50,818 nt of DNA from Bradyrhizobium sp. AT1 (GTDB lineage Bacteria; Pseudomonadota; Alphaproteobacteria; Rhizobiales; Xanthobacteraceae): assembly GCF_001590795.1 (NCBI RefSeq), contig NZ_JXDL01000001.1, positions 370,037 through 420,854 of the forward strand. The letters are read 5' to 3'. The first letter of the stretch is position 1, and every line of letters starts with the position of its first letter. The position numbers and the translations under genes are program-made. The notes under the pieces were generated by a model, which saw only the letters and a list, made by a program, of their open reading frames with translations, made no database searches and was not told where the DNA came from. Of this stretch, positions 1 to 7,351 are shown one piece after another.

Positions 1-864
1 GGCAACTTCCCGACCGACCTTTACATGGCCGAAGGCCTGATCGCGACGCTCGGGCGCGGCCATCAATTGCGCCTGGTGGCGCCGGAGGAGATCGAGGCCG
101 CCCTGTCGGAGGAGGTCGCGGTGCTCTACGTCACCGAGGTCGACTATCGCACCGGCCGCCGCCACGACATGACGAAGCTCACGGCAAAGGCGCATGCGCT
201 CGGCATTGTCACGGTCTGGGATCTCGCGCACTCCGCCGGCGCGCTGCCGGTCGATCTTGCCGGGTGCGGCGCGGATTTCGCGGCGGGCTGCACCTACAAA
301 TATCTCAACGGCGGCCCCGGCGCGCCGGCTTTCCTCTACGTCGCGCCGCGCCACGCCGACGATGCACGTGCTGCGCTGTCGGGGTGGATGGGGCATGCGA
401 AGCCATTTGCGTTCGAGTTGGGCTATGCGGCTGCGGGCGGCGTCGAACGCATGCGCGTCGGCACACCGCCGGTGCTTGCGATGGCGGCGCTGGAGGCCTC
501 GCTCGATATCTGGGACCGAGTCGATATGGCCGAGGTGCGGGCACGCTCGCTGGCGCTCGGTGATCTCCTGATCGCCGAGGTCGAGCGCCGCTGCCCGTCC
601 TTGAGGCTGGTCACCCCGCGCGCGCACGACCAGCGCGGCTCACAGGTCTCCTTCGCCTTCGACGGCGGCTACGCTGCGATGCAGGCGCTGATCGCCCGCG
701 GCTTGATCGGCGATTTCCGCGCGCCTGACATCATGAGGTTCGGGATCACCCCGCTGTACATCGGCGAGAGCGACATCGTGCGGGCGGCGGAGATCATCGA
801 GGAGGTGATCATCGGCGAGGTGTGGCGGCAGCCGGAATATCAGGTCGTGAACGCGGTGACGTGA
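1..864 (+). CDS. kynU: Kynureninase, 3' part (5' end outside window)
   Basis: This is the C-terminal 287 residues of a PLP-dependent kynureninase, which cleaves kynurenine or 3-hydroxykynurenine to (hydroxy)anthranilate and alanine in tryptophan catabolism. The frame is open from base 1, so the start lies upstream of the window. The motif DLAHSAGALPVDL, followed by GCTYKYLNGGPGAPAF with the Schiff-base lysine, is characteristic of the family. The later stretch RFGITPLYIGESDI is the usual C-terminal substrate-site region. The gene ends at TGA 862-864 and is followed by a half repeat element and a convergent gene. Fold and family are secure. The missing N-terminus prevents checking the whole active site. 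Confidence 0.93.
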   Translation, partial: GNFPTDLYMAEGLIATLGRGHQLRLVAPEEIEAALSEEVAVLYVTEVDYRTGRRHDMTKLTAKAHALGIVTVWDLAHSAGALPVDLAGCGADFAAGCTYKYLNGGPGAPAFLYVAPRHADDARAALSGWMGHAKPFAFELGYAAAGGVERMRVGTPPVLAMAALEASLDIWDRVDMAEVRARSLALGDLLIAEVERRCPSLRLVTPRAHDQRGSQVSFAFDGGYAAMQALIARGLIGDFRAPDIMRFGITPLYIGESDIVRAAEIIEEVIIGEVWRQPEYQVVNAVT

Positions 865-913
865 TCGAGCCGTGACGCCACAAGCGCGTTTACGCGCGTC
901 TTCGACGCGCTAT

Positions 914-942
914 GGCGTTGCAGCGCGTCCGGGACACGATAG
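914..942. repeat. Half copy of a second palindromic repeat family
   Basis: The stretch GCGTTGCAGCGCGTCCGGGA followed by CACGATAGC matches the right end of the larger elements at 17282-17446 and 38861-38999, which share GCGTCCGGGRCAC. It lies in the short gap between the convergent kynureninase and btuF-like genes and may act as a weak hairpin terminator. Only one arm is present. Confidence 0.55.
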
Positions 943-956
943 CGGTGGCGGCCTCG

Positions 957-1741
957 CTATTCGCGCTCGCCCCACAACGCCGCCACGATCGCATCCAGCC
1001 CATCCGTCAGCGCCGCCGGTCCCGGCTGCAGGATGATCGGTGACTTGATCTCGACGATGCGGTTGTCGCGCACGGCGGGGATCTCGTCCCAGCCATCGCG
1101 TGCGCAGATGCGGGCCGGGACGACCTTCTTGCCGCACCACGAGGCAAGGATGATGTCGGGGCCGGCCTCGCGCACCGCCTCTGCCGAGAGGATGCGATCC
1201 TTTGCGGCCTGCCGATGGCGCAGCTCCGGGAATGCATCCTCACCGCCGGCGATCTCAACTCGGAGACCCAGCCGATGCCGGAGATCAAGGGATCGTCCCA
1301 TTCCTCGAAATACACTTTTGGTCGCGGCGAGGGGCGGGGCGTTGCGGCGACGTCTGCCAGACGCCGCTCCAGACCTTGCGCGAGGGTCTCGGCGCGTTCC
1401 GTCGCACCGACCAGGGCGCCGAGCGTGCGGATCATCGCCAGGATGCCGGCGACGTCGCGCTGGTTGAAGACATGGACGTCGACGCCGGCGCGAACGAGGT
1501 CGGCGACGATCCCGGCCTGGAGGTCGGAGAAGGCCAGCACCAGATCGGGTTCCAGCGCCAGGACCTTCGGGATGTCGGCCGAGACGAACGCCGAGACCCG
1601 CGGTTTCTCGCGCCGCACCTGCGGCGGACGAACCGCGTAGCCGGAGACGCCGACGATGCGGTCCTGCTCGCCGAGCAGGTACAGCGTTTCGACGGTCTCC
1701 TCGGTCAGGCAAACGATCCGGCGGGGCGGGAAATGGCGCAT
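957..1741 (-). pseudogene. BtuF-like ABC substrate-binding protein, frameshifted
   Basis: The 5' part, from ATG 1739-1741 (MRHFPPRRIVCLTEETVETL), reads about 162 residues of a periplasmic binding protein of the cobalamin/siderophore (BtuF/FecB) type, through KVYFEEWDDPLISGIGWVSE. The frame then breaks near 1256-1262. The family continuation (VEIAGGEDAFPELRHRQAAKDRI and on to the end at 957) lies in a different frame. No signal peptide is visible at the start, which is common for this subfamily. One base, or four bases at a GTTG-GTTG slip, is missing at the junction. Either the gene is inactivated or the assembly has an error. No permease or ATPase gene is adjacent, so the substrate is a guess from family resemblance. 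Confidence 0.75.
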
Positions 1742-1860
1742 GGGCTGGAGCCTATGCACAATGTGCGCGCCGATGTCAGCACGCTCATGACCTCCGACGT
1801 CATTGCTTTGCTGCACGAAGCAATTCACGCTGGGACAACAATCAATTGGGAGGACATCTG

Positions 1861-2259
1861 ATGACGCCGCTCGAAAAGCTTAAAGCGATGAAGATGCCGT
1901 TCGCCGAGCTCAAGGGCGTCGAGTTCATCGAGGCCGGCAAGGATCGCGTGGTGGCGCGCATGATGGTCCGGCCTGATCTCTGTACGCTCCACCACACCAT
2001 CCATGGCGGGGCGGTGATGGCGCTGGCCGATTCCGTCGGGGCGGCCGCGACCGTGATCAACCTGCCGGAGGATGCCAAGGGTACCACCACACTGGAGAGC
2101 AAGACCAATTTCATCGGCGGGGCCAAGGAGGGAACCACGGTGATTGCCACCGCAACCCCGGTCCATCGGGGCCGGCGGACCCAGGTCTGGACGACCCGGC
2201 TGGAAACCGAGGATGGCAAGCTGGTTGCCGTGGTCACCCAGACCCAGCTGGTCCTGTAA
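1861..2259 (+). CDS. PaaI-family hotdog thioesterase
   Basis: This 132-residue single-domain hotdog-fold acyl-CoA thioesterase of the PaaI/YdiI type hydrolyses aryl- or acyl-CoA thioesters in the cytoplasm. The diagnostic segment HHTIHGGAVMALADSVGAAA contains the helix and the acidic catalytic position, and the tail VTQTQLVL is typical. I chose ATG 1861 because GGGAGGA at 1848-1854 sits 6 nt upstream. The TTG at 1846 lies inside that site. The substrate cannot be read from sequence. It stands alone, divergent from the btuF-like gene. Confidence 0.88.
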   Translation: MTPLEKLKAMKMPFAELKGVEFIEAGKDRVVARMMVRPDLCTLHHTIHGGAVMALADSVGAAATVINLPEDAKGTTTLESKTNFIGGAKEGTTVIATATPVHRGRRTQVWTTRLETEDGKLVAVVTQTQLVL

Positions 2260-2411
2260 GACTACGGGGCTTTGATTTTGTTAACGAATTAGTCGTTTGC
2301 GGTGCCTCTAACTTGGGCAGGTCCTCGTCTTGCAAAAGATGCTGCGATGCACAATATAGGGGGCCTAGGGATTCGAACGCCTCCTCGAGGGACACCAAGA
2401 GGAGTTTTGAC

Positions 2412-3017
2412 GTGGTACTTGAAGAGACTGTCCGCACCGCCCCGGGCTACGTGCGGACCCTGATCCAGCAGGAAGAATTACCGCTGCTGCGGGATCACCT
2501 GCTAAGGCTCGATGCCGCAAGCCGGCACGACCGTTTCAACGGCTTTCTCGACGACAGTTTCATCGAGCGTTACGCCGCCCGCTGTGCCGAGGACGGCACC
2601 GTGATCGTTGCCTATATCGTCGACGGCATGGTCCGCGGTGCTGCCGAGCTGCATCCGCCGGAAGGCGAAGCCTTGCCTGAAGTCGCTTTCAGCGTGGAAG
2701 CCTCGGCGCGCCGCCAGGGCGTCGGCACCGTGCTGTTCCGCCGCCTGATCGCGGAGGCGCGCTGGAAGGGCTACAAGACCCTGCGCATCACCACGGGCGC
2801 CGAGAACCACGCGATGCGGGCACTCGCCAGGAAGTTCGGGGCGCACCTGGCGTTCCGTCACGGCGAATCGACCGGCACGATCGAACTCGCCAAGACGCCC
2901 GAAGCCGAACTCGCCGATCTCGCGGCGTCGCCCTTCACGGCCGGGCGCGCGCTTCTGAGCCTCAATTCGACATGCTGGAAGATCATCTCCAGCATGTATG
3001 GCAATCGCGCCGCCTGA
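2412..3017 (+). CDS. GNAT-family N-acetyltransferase
   Basis: This 201-residue protein has a GNAT fold. The acetyl-CoA-binding signature is visible as ARRQGVGTVLFRRLIAEAR, preceded by the beta-strand PEVAFSVEA. GNAT enzymes transfer acetyl groups to amines or protein N-termini, and the acceptor is unknown here. The GTG at 2412 is chosen because AAGAGGAG (2397-2404) lies 7 nt upstream and the homologous region begins just after it. The frame is open further upstream but gives low-complexity sequence. The gene ends before a strong hairpin terminator at 3040-3070. Confidence 0.83.
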   Translation: MVLEETVRTAPGYVRTLIQQEELPLLRDHLLRLDAASRHDRFNGFLDDSFIERYAARCAEDGTVIVAYIVDGMVRGAAELHPPEGEALPEVAFSVEASARRQGVGTVLFRRLIAEARWKGYKTLRITTGAENHAMRALARKFGAHLAFRHGESTGTIELAKTPEAELADLAASPFTAGRALLSLNSTCWKIISSMYGNRAA

Positions 3018-3039
3018 GTTCGAATGGCGCGTTGAATCA

Positions 3040-3070
3040 AAAAGCGGACCGGCGTGGCCGGTCCGCTTTT
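3040..3070. terminator. Bidirectional intrinsic terminator
   Basis: A perfect 13-bp stem (AAAAGCGGACCGG / CCGGTCCGCTTTT) with loop CGTGG sits between the convergent genes ending at 3017 and 3096. The A-tract on one side and T-tract on the other let it serve both strands. Confidence 0.9.
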
Positions 3071-3095
3071 GCGTTTCGGAGGGCGTGAAGAGAGC

Positions 3096-3395
3096 TTAGG
3101 TTCCCGTGCGCGTGCCGAATCGGCGGACCACGCGGCGTTCGACCACCACGGAGCGCTGTGCACCCTGTTCGCCCGCGATCACGCGCGTCGCGGTGATGCG
3201 GCTGTTGGTGCGCGCCTGCTTCTTCACCTCGGCCTGCACGACATCGAGCGGCATCCCCATCAAGGCCGCGGCGATCTCGGCCTGCTGCTCGTGATCGTCC
3301 GTGATGCCGATGGCGGCGAAGATCGCCTCGTCCAGCGTGGGCGGATCATGGCGGACGCGCCGCGTGCCATATTTGGTATTCCAGTCTGCGCTCAT
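3096..3395 (-). CDS. Conserved hypothetical protein, 99 aa
   Basis: This is a small acidic-then-basic cytoplasmic protein of unknown function. It has no signal peptide or membrane segment. The central part (TLDEAIFAAIGITDDHEQQAEIAA) is predicted helical, and the C-terminal third is rich in arginine (VVVERRVVRRFGTRTGT). It reads from ATG 3393-3395 and faces the GNAT gene across a shared terminator. An inverted repeat at 3427-3466 lies just upstream and could be an operator or the end of the preceding minus-strand gene. Coding status is supported by codon use and clean boundaries. I do not recognise a family. Confidence 0.6.
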   Translation of the reverse strand: MSADWNTKYGTRRVRHDPPTLDEAIFAAIGITDDHEQQAEIAAALMGMPLDVVQAEVKKQARTNSRITATRVIAGEQGAQRSVVVERRVVRRFGTRTGT

Positions 3396-3426
3396 AACGG
3401 CCTCGTTTTGATGCCGGGATACCTAG

Positions 3427-3466
3427 TGCCACCAATGTTGCATTGCAATATGAAATTGGTGTGGCA
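3427..3466. repeat. Nested inverted repeat between minus-strand genes
   Basis: The outer arms TGCCACCAAT and ATTGGTGTGGCA pair with a 2-nt bulge, and TTGCATTGCAA (3438-3448) is a palindrome within the loop. It sits 31 nt upstream of the start at 3395 and 6 nt downstream of the stop at 3473. It could be an operator for the 99-aa gene or a transcript end. There is no clear T-run, which argues for an operator. Confidence 0.4.
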
Positions 3467-3472
3467 TCTCAG

Positions 3473-4177
3473 CTATGCACCGGTCGGGTGTCGCAGCAGT
3501 GACGCACCACCGGTATCGACCTCGATCCGCTGCTGTGGCCAGCGTTTCAGGGCCGCCCGTCCGGCCTCGGTGAGCCCGTAGATTCCCCGGTCGGCCCGCT
3601 CGAACCAGCCATACACATTGTTAAGCAAGATCTTGCCGGCATCAGGACAGCGTTCGCGCAATTCGCGTACGCGCCGCGGCCCGTCAGCGAGCGCCGAGGC
3701 GCAGGCCAAGGCCTGCTGCCGATAGGCCGTCATGATCGGCGAACGGGTGCTGCCACCGAGCGCGGGATCGCCCTGGCGGCGCTGATGCTCGGCGACGAGG
3801 CGCGAGCGCAGCTTCGGCTCGCGGCGCGGCGCTGCCGTCGGCGGCTTCACCAGCACCTCGACCTGGCCGCGATCGGTGACGCCGAGCATGCCGAAGCCGA
3901 GGCGGCGGCAGAGATTGCGATAGCGTGCGTCGCTCTCGCGCCCCTTGCCCCGGATCGACATCTTCGCGGCGATCCAGACCTCGTCGGCCGCCGATGCGCG
4001 ATCGACCGCCTGCAGGATCAGCTCGAGATTGAAGGCGAGCTTCAGCTCGCCGATGATCACGACCGGCGGATCGCCGGCGCTGAGCCCCACGAGATCGCAG
4101 CCGCCGATCTCGCCCTTCACCGTGAAGCCGAGCTCTTCGAGGAAACGTTTGACGGGCAGGTAAAGCGCGGTTTCCAA
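3473..4177 (-). CDS. DUF2161 protein, PD-(D/E)XK-type nuclease-like
   Basis: This 234-residue protein belongs to the DUF2161 family, predicted to have a PD-(D/E)XK phosphodiesterase core. The core is visible near residues 20-50: E..GF.VKGEIGGCDLVGLS, then VVIIGELKLAF, giving the D...ExK pattern. The C-terminal 90 residues (from about PIMTAYRQQALACA) look like a winged-helix segment ending in a GIYGLTEAGRAALKRW stretch typical of DNA-binding domains. The arrangement suggests a nucleic-acid enzyme, but the activity is unproven. It is divergent from the GrlR-like gene at 4305. Confidence 0.75.
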   Translation of the reverse strand: METALYLPVKRFLEELGFTVKGEIGGCDLVGLSAGDPPVVIIGELKLAFNLELILQAVDRASAADEVWIAAKMSIRGKGRESDARYRNLCRRLGFGMLGVTDRGQVEVLVKPPTAAPRREPKLRSRLVAEHQRRQGDPALGGSTRSPIMTAYRQQALACASALADGPRRVRELRERCPDAGKILLNNVYGWFERADRGIYGLTEAGRAALKRWPQQRIEVDTGGASLLRHPTGA

Positions 4178-4304
4178 GGGGTATCCGATCGGAGAATCAG
4201 TTGCGGCAGTCTAGCCTGGATCCGGACCACGGCCTCCGCGCCATTTGATCGGGAACGGGCGGTGCGATTATCCTGCGACCGGGACGGCCGGGCGCTTGAC
4301 GAAG

Positions 4305-4652
4305 ATGACAATCAGGAACGGGCTCTATCACATCCGTATCGAAATGCTCGATGCTGTGCAGGGCGGCAATCAGGGCGTCATGGTGCTGCGCGACGGCACC
4401 ATGCGGGGCGGCGATTCATTCTTCTTCGCCTACGGCAGCTACACCTCGGCCGACGGCAAATGGAAGGGCGAATTGACCAACGAGGAGCACTCGCCTTCGT
4501 TCGACGAGCGCCCGGTGTGGGGCCGCAAGGTCGTGACCATCGGTTTCAGCGGCACCTATACCGACGACACGGCCTATGGCGAAGGCATCGCGCTCGCCGG
4601 CAAGCAGAGCATCCGTTTCAAGGGTAATCTGCGGCTGCTGGTGCCGGATTGA
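4305..4652 (+). CDS. GrlR-like protein, single domain
   Basis: This 115-residue cytoplasmic protein resembles the GrlR beta-barrel family, named for the negative regulator of type III secretion in enteropathogenic E. coli. It begins NGLYHIRIEMLDAVQGGNQG and has the conserved GGDSFFFAYGSYTSADGKWKG segment. It is clearly homologous to the C-terminal halves of the proteins at 8584-9285 and 11318-12022 (shared GGDxxFxYxGSYxxAxGxWKG and ALAGKxSxR). ATG 4305 is chosen because homology starts there. The gene ends directly against the stop of the convergent SDR gene. Role unknown. No T3SS genes are visible nearby. Confidence 0.65.
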   Translation: MTIRNGLYHIRIEMLDAVQGGNQGVMVLRDGTMRGGDSFFFAYGSYTSADGKWKGELTNEEHSPSFDERPVWGRKVVTIGFSGTYTDDTAYGEGIALAGKQSIRFKGNLRLLVPD

Positions 4653-5333
4653 TCACACCCGTCCGCCGACCGGGATCAGCGCGCCCGTGATGCCGCTTGC
4701 GGCGTCGCTGGCAAGGAACAGGATGACCTCGGCGAGTTCCTGCGGCGTCACCCATTTGGAGAAGTCTGCCTTCGGCATGTCGGCGCGGTTGGCCGCGGTG
4801 TCCATGATCGACGGCAGCACCGCGTTGACTGTGACCTTGCCCTTCCACTCGTTCGCGAGGGCTTCGGTCAGGCGATGCACGCCTGCCTTCGAGGCCGCGT
4901 AAGGTCCCATGCCGCTGCCGGCCTGGAGCGCGCCCATGGCGCCGATATTGACGATGCGGCCGGCCTTGGACGCGGCGAGATGCGGCAGCGCCGCGCGCGA
5001 AGCATGGAGCGCGGTCAGGACATTGAGTGCGTACATGCGCTGCCAACTCTCGATGTCGCCGTCGCCGACAGTTTCGAACGCGAAGCCGCCGGCGATGTTG
5101 ATCAGCGTATCGAGCCGACCGAAATGCTTTGCTGCCGCTTCGACCGCCGTCTTCGCTTGCGCCACGTCGGAGAGGTCGATGCCGCCGATCGCGAGGCTGT
5201 CAGGCGTTGCAGGGGTTTGCGAAGGCGCATGATCGATGCAGGCAACGCGCGCGCCGCGCGCCTGTGCGATGTCTACGACGACCTTGCCGAGCGCGCCGCG
5301 CGCGCCTGTCACGACCAGAACCTTGCCTTGCAT
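4653..5333 (-). CDS. Short-chain dehydrogenase/reductase
   Basis: This 226-residue classical-type SDR is an NAD(P)-dependent oxidoreductase. It shows the cofactor-binding TGARGALG near the N-terminus, NIAG, the catalytic S...YAASK pair (YAASKAGVHRLTEALANEW) and the C-terminal GITGALIPVGGRV. It is the second gene of a minus-strand pair with the phosphatase at 5358-6116 (24-nt gap), so the two are probably co-transcribed. It ends 0 nt from the convergent GrlR-like gene. Substrate unknown. Confidence 0.88.
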   Translation of the reverse strand: MQGKVLVVTGARGALGKVVVDIAQARGARVACIDHAPSQTPATPDSLAIGGIDLSDVAQAKTAVEAAAKHFGRLDTLINIAGGFAFETVGDGDIESWQRMYALNVLTALHASRAALPHLAASKAGRIVNIGAMGALQAGSGMGPYAASKAGVHRLTEALANEWKGKVTVNAVLPSIMDTAANRADMPKADFSKWVTPQELAEVILFLASDAASGITGALIPVGGRV

Positions 5334-5357
5334 CGTCGTTCTCCCGGCGCGGGCCGC

Positions 5358-6116
5358 CTATGATTGCAGATAGCGCGCCTTCAGCGCGGCTCGCTCCGCC
5401 GTGCCGAGGCTGAGCCCGTCGCGCAAATAGGTTTCGATGTCGCCGTATTCCTCGCCGACGGCTTCGAACGCCGCGGCAAGGTAAGAGGCTTCGACGCTGC
5501 CAATGGCGCTCCGCACGTCTTCCGGCAGCTCGGTGGCCGCCGTCGCATCGCGCTTGTAGTGCTGGTTGGTGAGCAGGTAGTCCTCGGCGATAACGTCATC
5601 GGGCACGCCGAGCGCGTGCAGGATCAGCGCGCTGGCAAAGCCGGTGCGATCCTTGCCGGCGGTGCAGTGAATCACCAGCGGCGCGCGGTCTTCGAGGAGG
5701 TGGCCGAACAGGCTGCGAAAGCTGCTCGTGTGGTGGCGAACATAGTTGCGATAGGATTCGCGCATCAGCTCCAGCGCGACCGACGCGGTCAGCGTGCCCT
5801 GCGCGAGTTCGGTACGCAGCGCAGCCACCACGCTCGGCTCGATCGGCAGCGAATGCACCGTGATCTCGTTGACGACGCAGACGCCGGACGCGCGCTCCTC
5901 GACCCCACGGAAATCGAACGCGCTGCGCACGCCCAGCGCACGGACGATCTCGACATCGGCGGCGGTGAGCTGGCCAAGATGGTTGGAGCGGAAGATGTGC
6001 CGCCAGCGGGTGGTGCGGCCATCGGAGGTGCGATAGCCGCCGAGATCGCGAAAATTGCTGGCGCCTTGCAAGGCGAGGTGGCGGGCAGGGGAGTCTCTCA
6101 GAGAAGAGTCTTGCAT
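5358..6116 (-). CDS. Tyrosine-protein phosphatase, SigD/PtpA-like
   Basis: This 252-residue cysteine phosphatase has the P-loop HCTAGKDRTG (CX5R) around residue 165 and the N-terminal SNFRDLGGYRTSDGRTTRW segment found in bacterial Y-phosphatase-2 proteins. Such enzymes dephosphorylate phosphotyrosine or phosphoinositides, and the substrate here is unknown. ATG 6114-6116 is chosen because homology begins at ARHLALQGASNFRD. It probably heads an operon with the downstream SDR and is divergent from the MliC-like gene across a 67-nt gap. Confidence 0.87.
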   Translation of the reverse strand: MQDSSLRDSPARHLALQGASNFRDLGGYRTSDGRTTRWRHIFRSNHLGQLTAADVEIVRALGVRSAFDFRGVEERASGVCVVNEITVHSLPIEPSVVAALRTELAQGTLTASVALELMRESYRNYVRHHTSSFRSLFGHLLEDRAPLVIHCTAGKDRTGFASALILHALGVPDDVIAEDYLLTNQHYKRDATAATELPEDVRSAIGSVEASYLAAAFEAVGEEYGDIETYLRDGLSLGTAERAALKARYLQS

Positions 6117-6183
6117 CGGATCGGCTTCGGCTATGGTTCCACGCGCGAGGCGGCGTTCTTGAGGTCTATTACAGGGGGCGAAC

Positions 6184-6495
6184 ATGGTCCGGCACAAGGC
6201 CATTCTTTTGGGGGCCACCATGCTGGCCGCCGCAATCTCCGGCGCGCGGCAGACTGAAGCGCAGACGTTCAAGACCTATCGCTGCACCGACGGGACGCAG
6301 TTCATCGTCGGGTTCTATGAGTATGACAAGCGGGCGTTTCTCCAGATCGACGGCGAGCCGGTCACGCTCGCAAAGCGGCTGACGGTCTCCGGCATACGCT
6401 ATTCGGGGGCCGGTATCACGCTGACTCTCGGCAAGTCCGGGACCACCACGGTCAAGCATCTGAAGCGGCCGGCGACGGCCTGCGCGGTGATCTGA
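6184..6495 (+). CDS. MliC-family periplasmic lysozyme inhibitor
   Basis: This 103-residue secreted protein starts with a signal peptide (MVRHKAILLGATMLAAAISG, cleavage near TEA-QT). The mature part matches the MliC/PliC beta-barrel: YRCTDGTQFIVGFYEYDKRAFLQ, then RLTVSGIRYSGAGITLTLGK and a final cysteine that would pair with the first. Family members inhibit C-type lysozymes and protect peptidoglycan. No lipobox is visible, so it is probably a soluble periplasmic form. It is followed by a good terminator at 6520-6553. Confidence 0.78.
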   Translation: MVRHKAILLGATMLAAAISGARQTEAQTFKTYRCTDGTQFIVGFYEYDKRAFLQIDGEPVTLAKRLTVSGIRYSGAGITLTLGKSGTTTVKHLKRPATACAVI

Positions 6496-6519
6496 ATGGC
6501 GGCGTTCACGCGAGAATCA

Positions 6520-6553
6520 AAAAGGGCCGAAACATCGTTGTTTCGACCCTTTT
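6520..6553. terminator. Intrinsic terminator
   Basis: The arms AAAAGGGCCGAAAC and GTTTCGACCCTTTT pair over 14 positions with one C/A mismatch and a 6-nt loop. It lies between the convergent mliC-like and gstI-like genes and can serve both directions. Confidence 0.85.
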
Positions 6554-6608
6554 GGAGCTGCCGCCGGACGCTTGCGCGAGCGCGGTGGTTTCAAACCAAG
6601 CACGGGCA

Positions 6609-6812
6609 TCAGCGATCCCATTTCGGCTTGGCGTCGTCGACTGCGTCCTGGTGATACCAGCTGTCGCTGCAGATCGAGGCGTTGGCGGGAAGCGACGCGT
6701 GATCGGCAGGAAGGCGGGTCTCGCCATAGCGGCGTCCAGCGAGAGCTGCGCGGCCCCCGACCGGGAATTGGTAGATCGTTGCCGATCCGTGACTCAGACC
6801 ATTGTTCATCAT
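6609..6812 (-). CDS. gstI: GstI-like small protein (DUF2735), putative GSII translational inhibitor
   Basis: This 67-residue basic protein, MMNNGLSHGSATIYQFPVGG then RAALAGRRYGETR, fits the DUF2735 family. In Rhizobium leguminosarum the small divergent gene gstI beside glnII encodes an inhibitor of glutamine synthetase II synthesis that acts on the glnII mRNA leader. Size, sequence type and divergent position next to glnII all match here. The start is the first of two tandem ATGs (6810-6812), because AAGGAGA sits 6 nt upstream on the minus strand. The QFPVGGRAAL core is the most conserved part. Identity comes from family and context. Inhibitory activity is inferred. Confidence 0.8.
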   Translation of the reverse strand: MMNNGLSHGSATIYQFPVGGRAALAGRRYGETRLPADHASLPANASICSDSWYHQDAVDDAKPKWDR

Positions 6813-7246
6813 TGCGATTCTCCTTGGTCGAAGCGCATTAGCCTCCATGGTGCGCCCGACTCGTTCGATTGTGGTTACTGGAATCCCCATATCGGCCGCG
6901 TCCCCCGAGATGGGAAGTGCTGAAAAGGAAATCAGTTGCCGCCCAATATGTAGGCAGACGAAGGTCTGCATCCCCTAAGGCAGGGGGGTGATGACCAACG
7001 CCTGGGCCATTCCAAAGGTTGCTGGGCAGGGCCGGGCGACTTTGCGAAAATTGCTGGCGGTTGATGCGCGTTTCATCGGCAACCTCCGTTGCCGCGCCGT
7101 CTGCTTCAGAATCGGGCGATTTCCCCGGAGTTTTTGCGTTGCAGCTACACGCAAAGGTGCGCGGCTATGACGCATATCGCAGGCGGCAGTCTGGTCACCG
7201 CAAAGCGACTTTGGCCGCGGTGGAAAACCTCCCGCAGTGCGGCCTT
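6813..7246. promoter_or_regulatory. Shared gstI/glnII upstream region
   Basis: The 434-nt gap holds no convincing gene. It contains a perfect hairpin GCAGAC-GAAG-GTCTGC (6954-6969) and a CCCC...GGGG arm pair just after it. A GGTGCG half resembling an NtrC half-site lies at about 7155-7161, and the opposing half is poor. In relatives this gap carries the activator sites for the sigma-54 glnII promoter and the gstI promoter. I cannot place either with confidence. Confidence 0.5.
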
Positions 7247-7264
7247 TTGGCACGTTAAATGCTT
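7247..7264 (+). promoter_or_regulatory. Sigma-54 promoter of glnII
   Basis: TTGGCACGTTAAATGCTT has GG at 7249-7250 and GC at 7261-7262 separated by exactly 10 nt, and it matches the -24/-12 consensus TGGCACG-N4-TTGC closely. glnII in Bradyrhizobium and Rhizobium is known to be NtrC/sigma-54 controlled. The expected start near 7273-7276 gives a leader of about 77 nt. Confidence 0.9.
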
Positions 7265-7272
7265 GTAAAGGG

Positions 7273-7321
7273 CCGGCCGATGGTGGCCGGGTACAAAACG
7301 TTCGGGGGCCTCCAGGCCCCC
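7273..7321 (+). promoter_or_regulatory. glnII mRNA leader with two hairpins
   Basis: Two stem-loops lie between the sigma-54 promoter and the glnII start: CCGGCC-GATGGT-GGCCGG (7273-7290) and GGGGGCC-TCCA-GGCCCCC (7304-7321). No T-run follows the second, so a terminator is unlikely. In R. leguminosarum the GstI protein represses glnII through the leader, and these hairpins are the natural candidate target. The ribosome site AGAGAGG follows at about 7340-7346. Confidence 0.6.
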
Positions 7322-7351
7322 AACCTTTCGCATCATCTACAGAGAGGCTCA

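Noticed and set aside
2281..2400. Possible tmRNA-like segment (a GCAAACGAC string on the minus strand and a TTCGAA-containing stretch near 2371)
   Set aside because: The reading after GCAAACGAC meets a stop at once, and no acceptor stem ending in CCA pairs with a partner in the gap. The resemblance is by chance.
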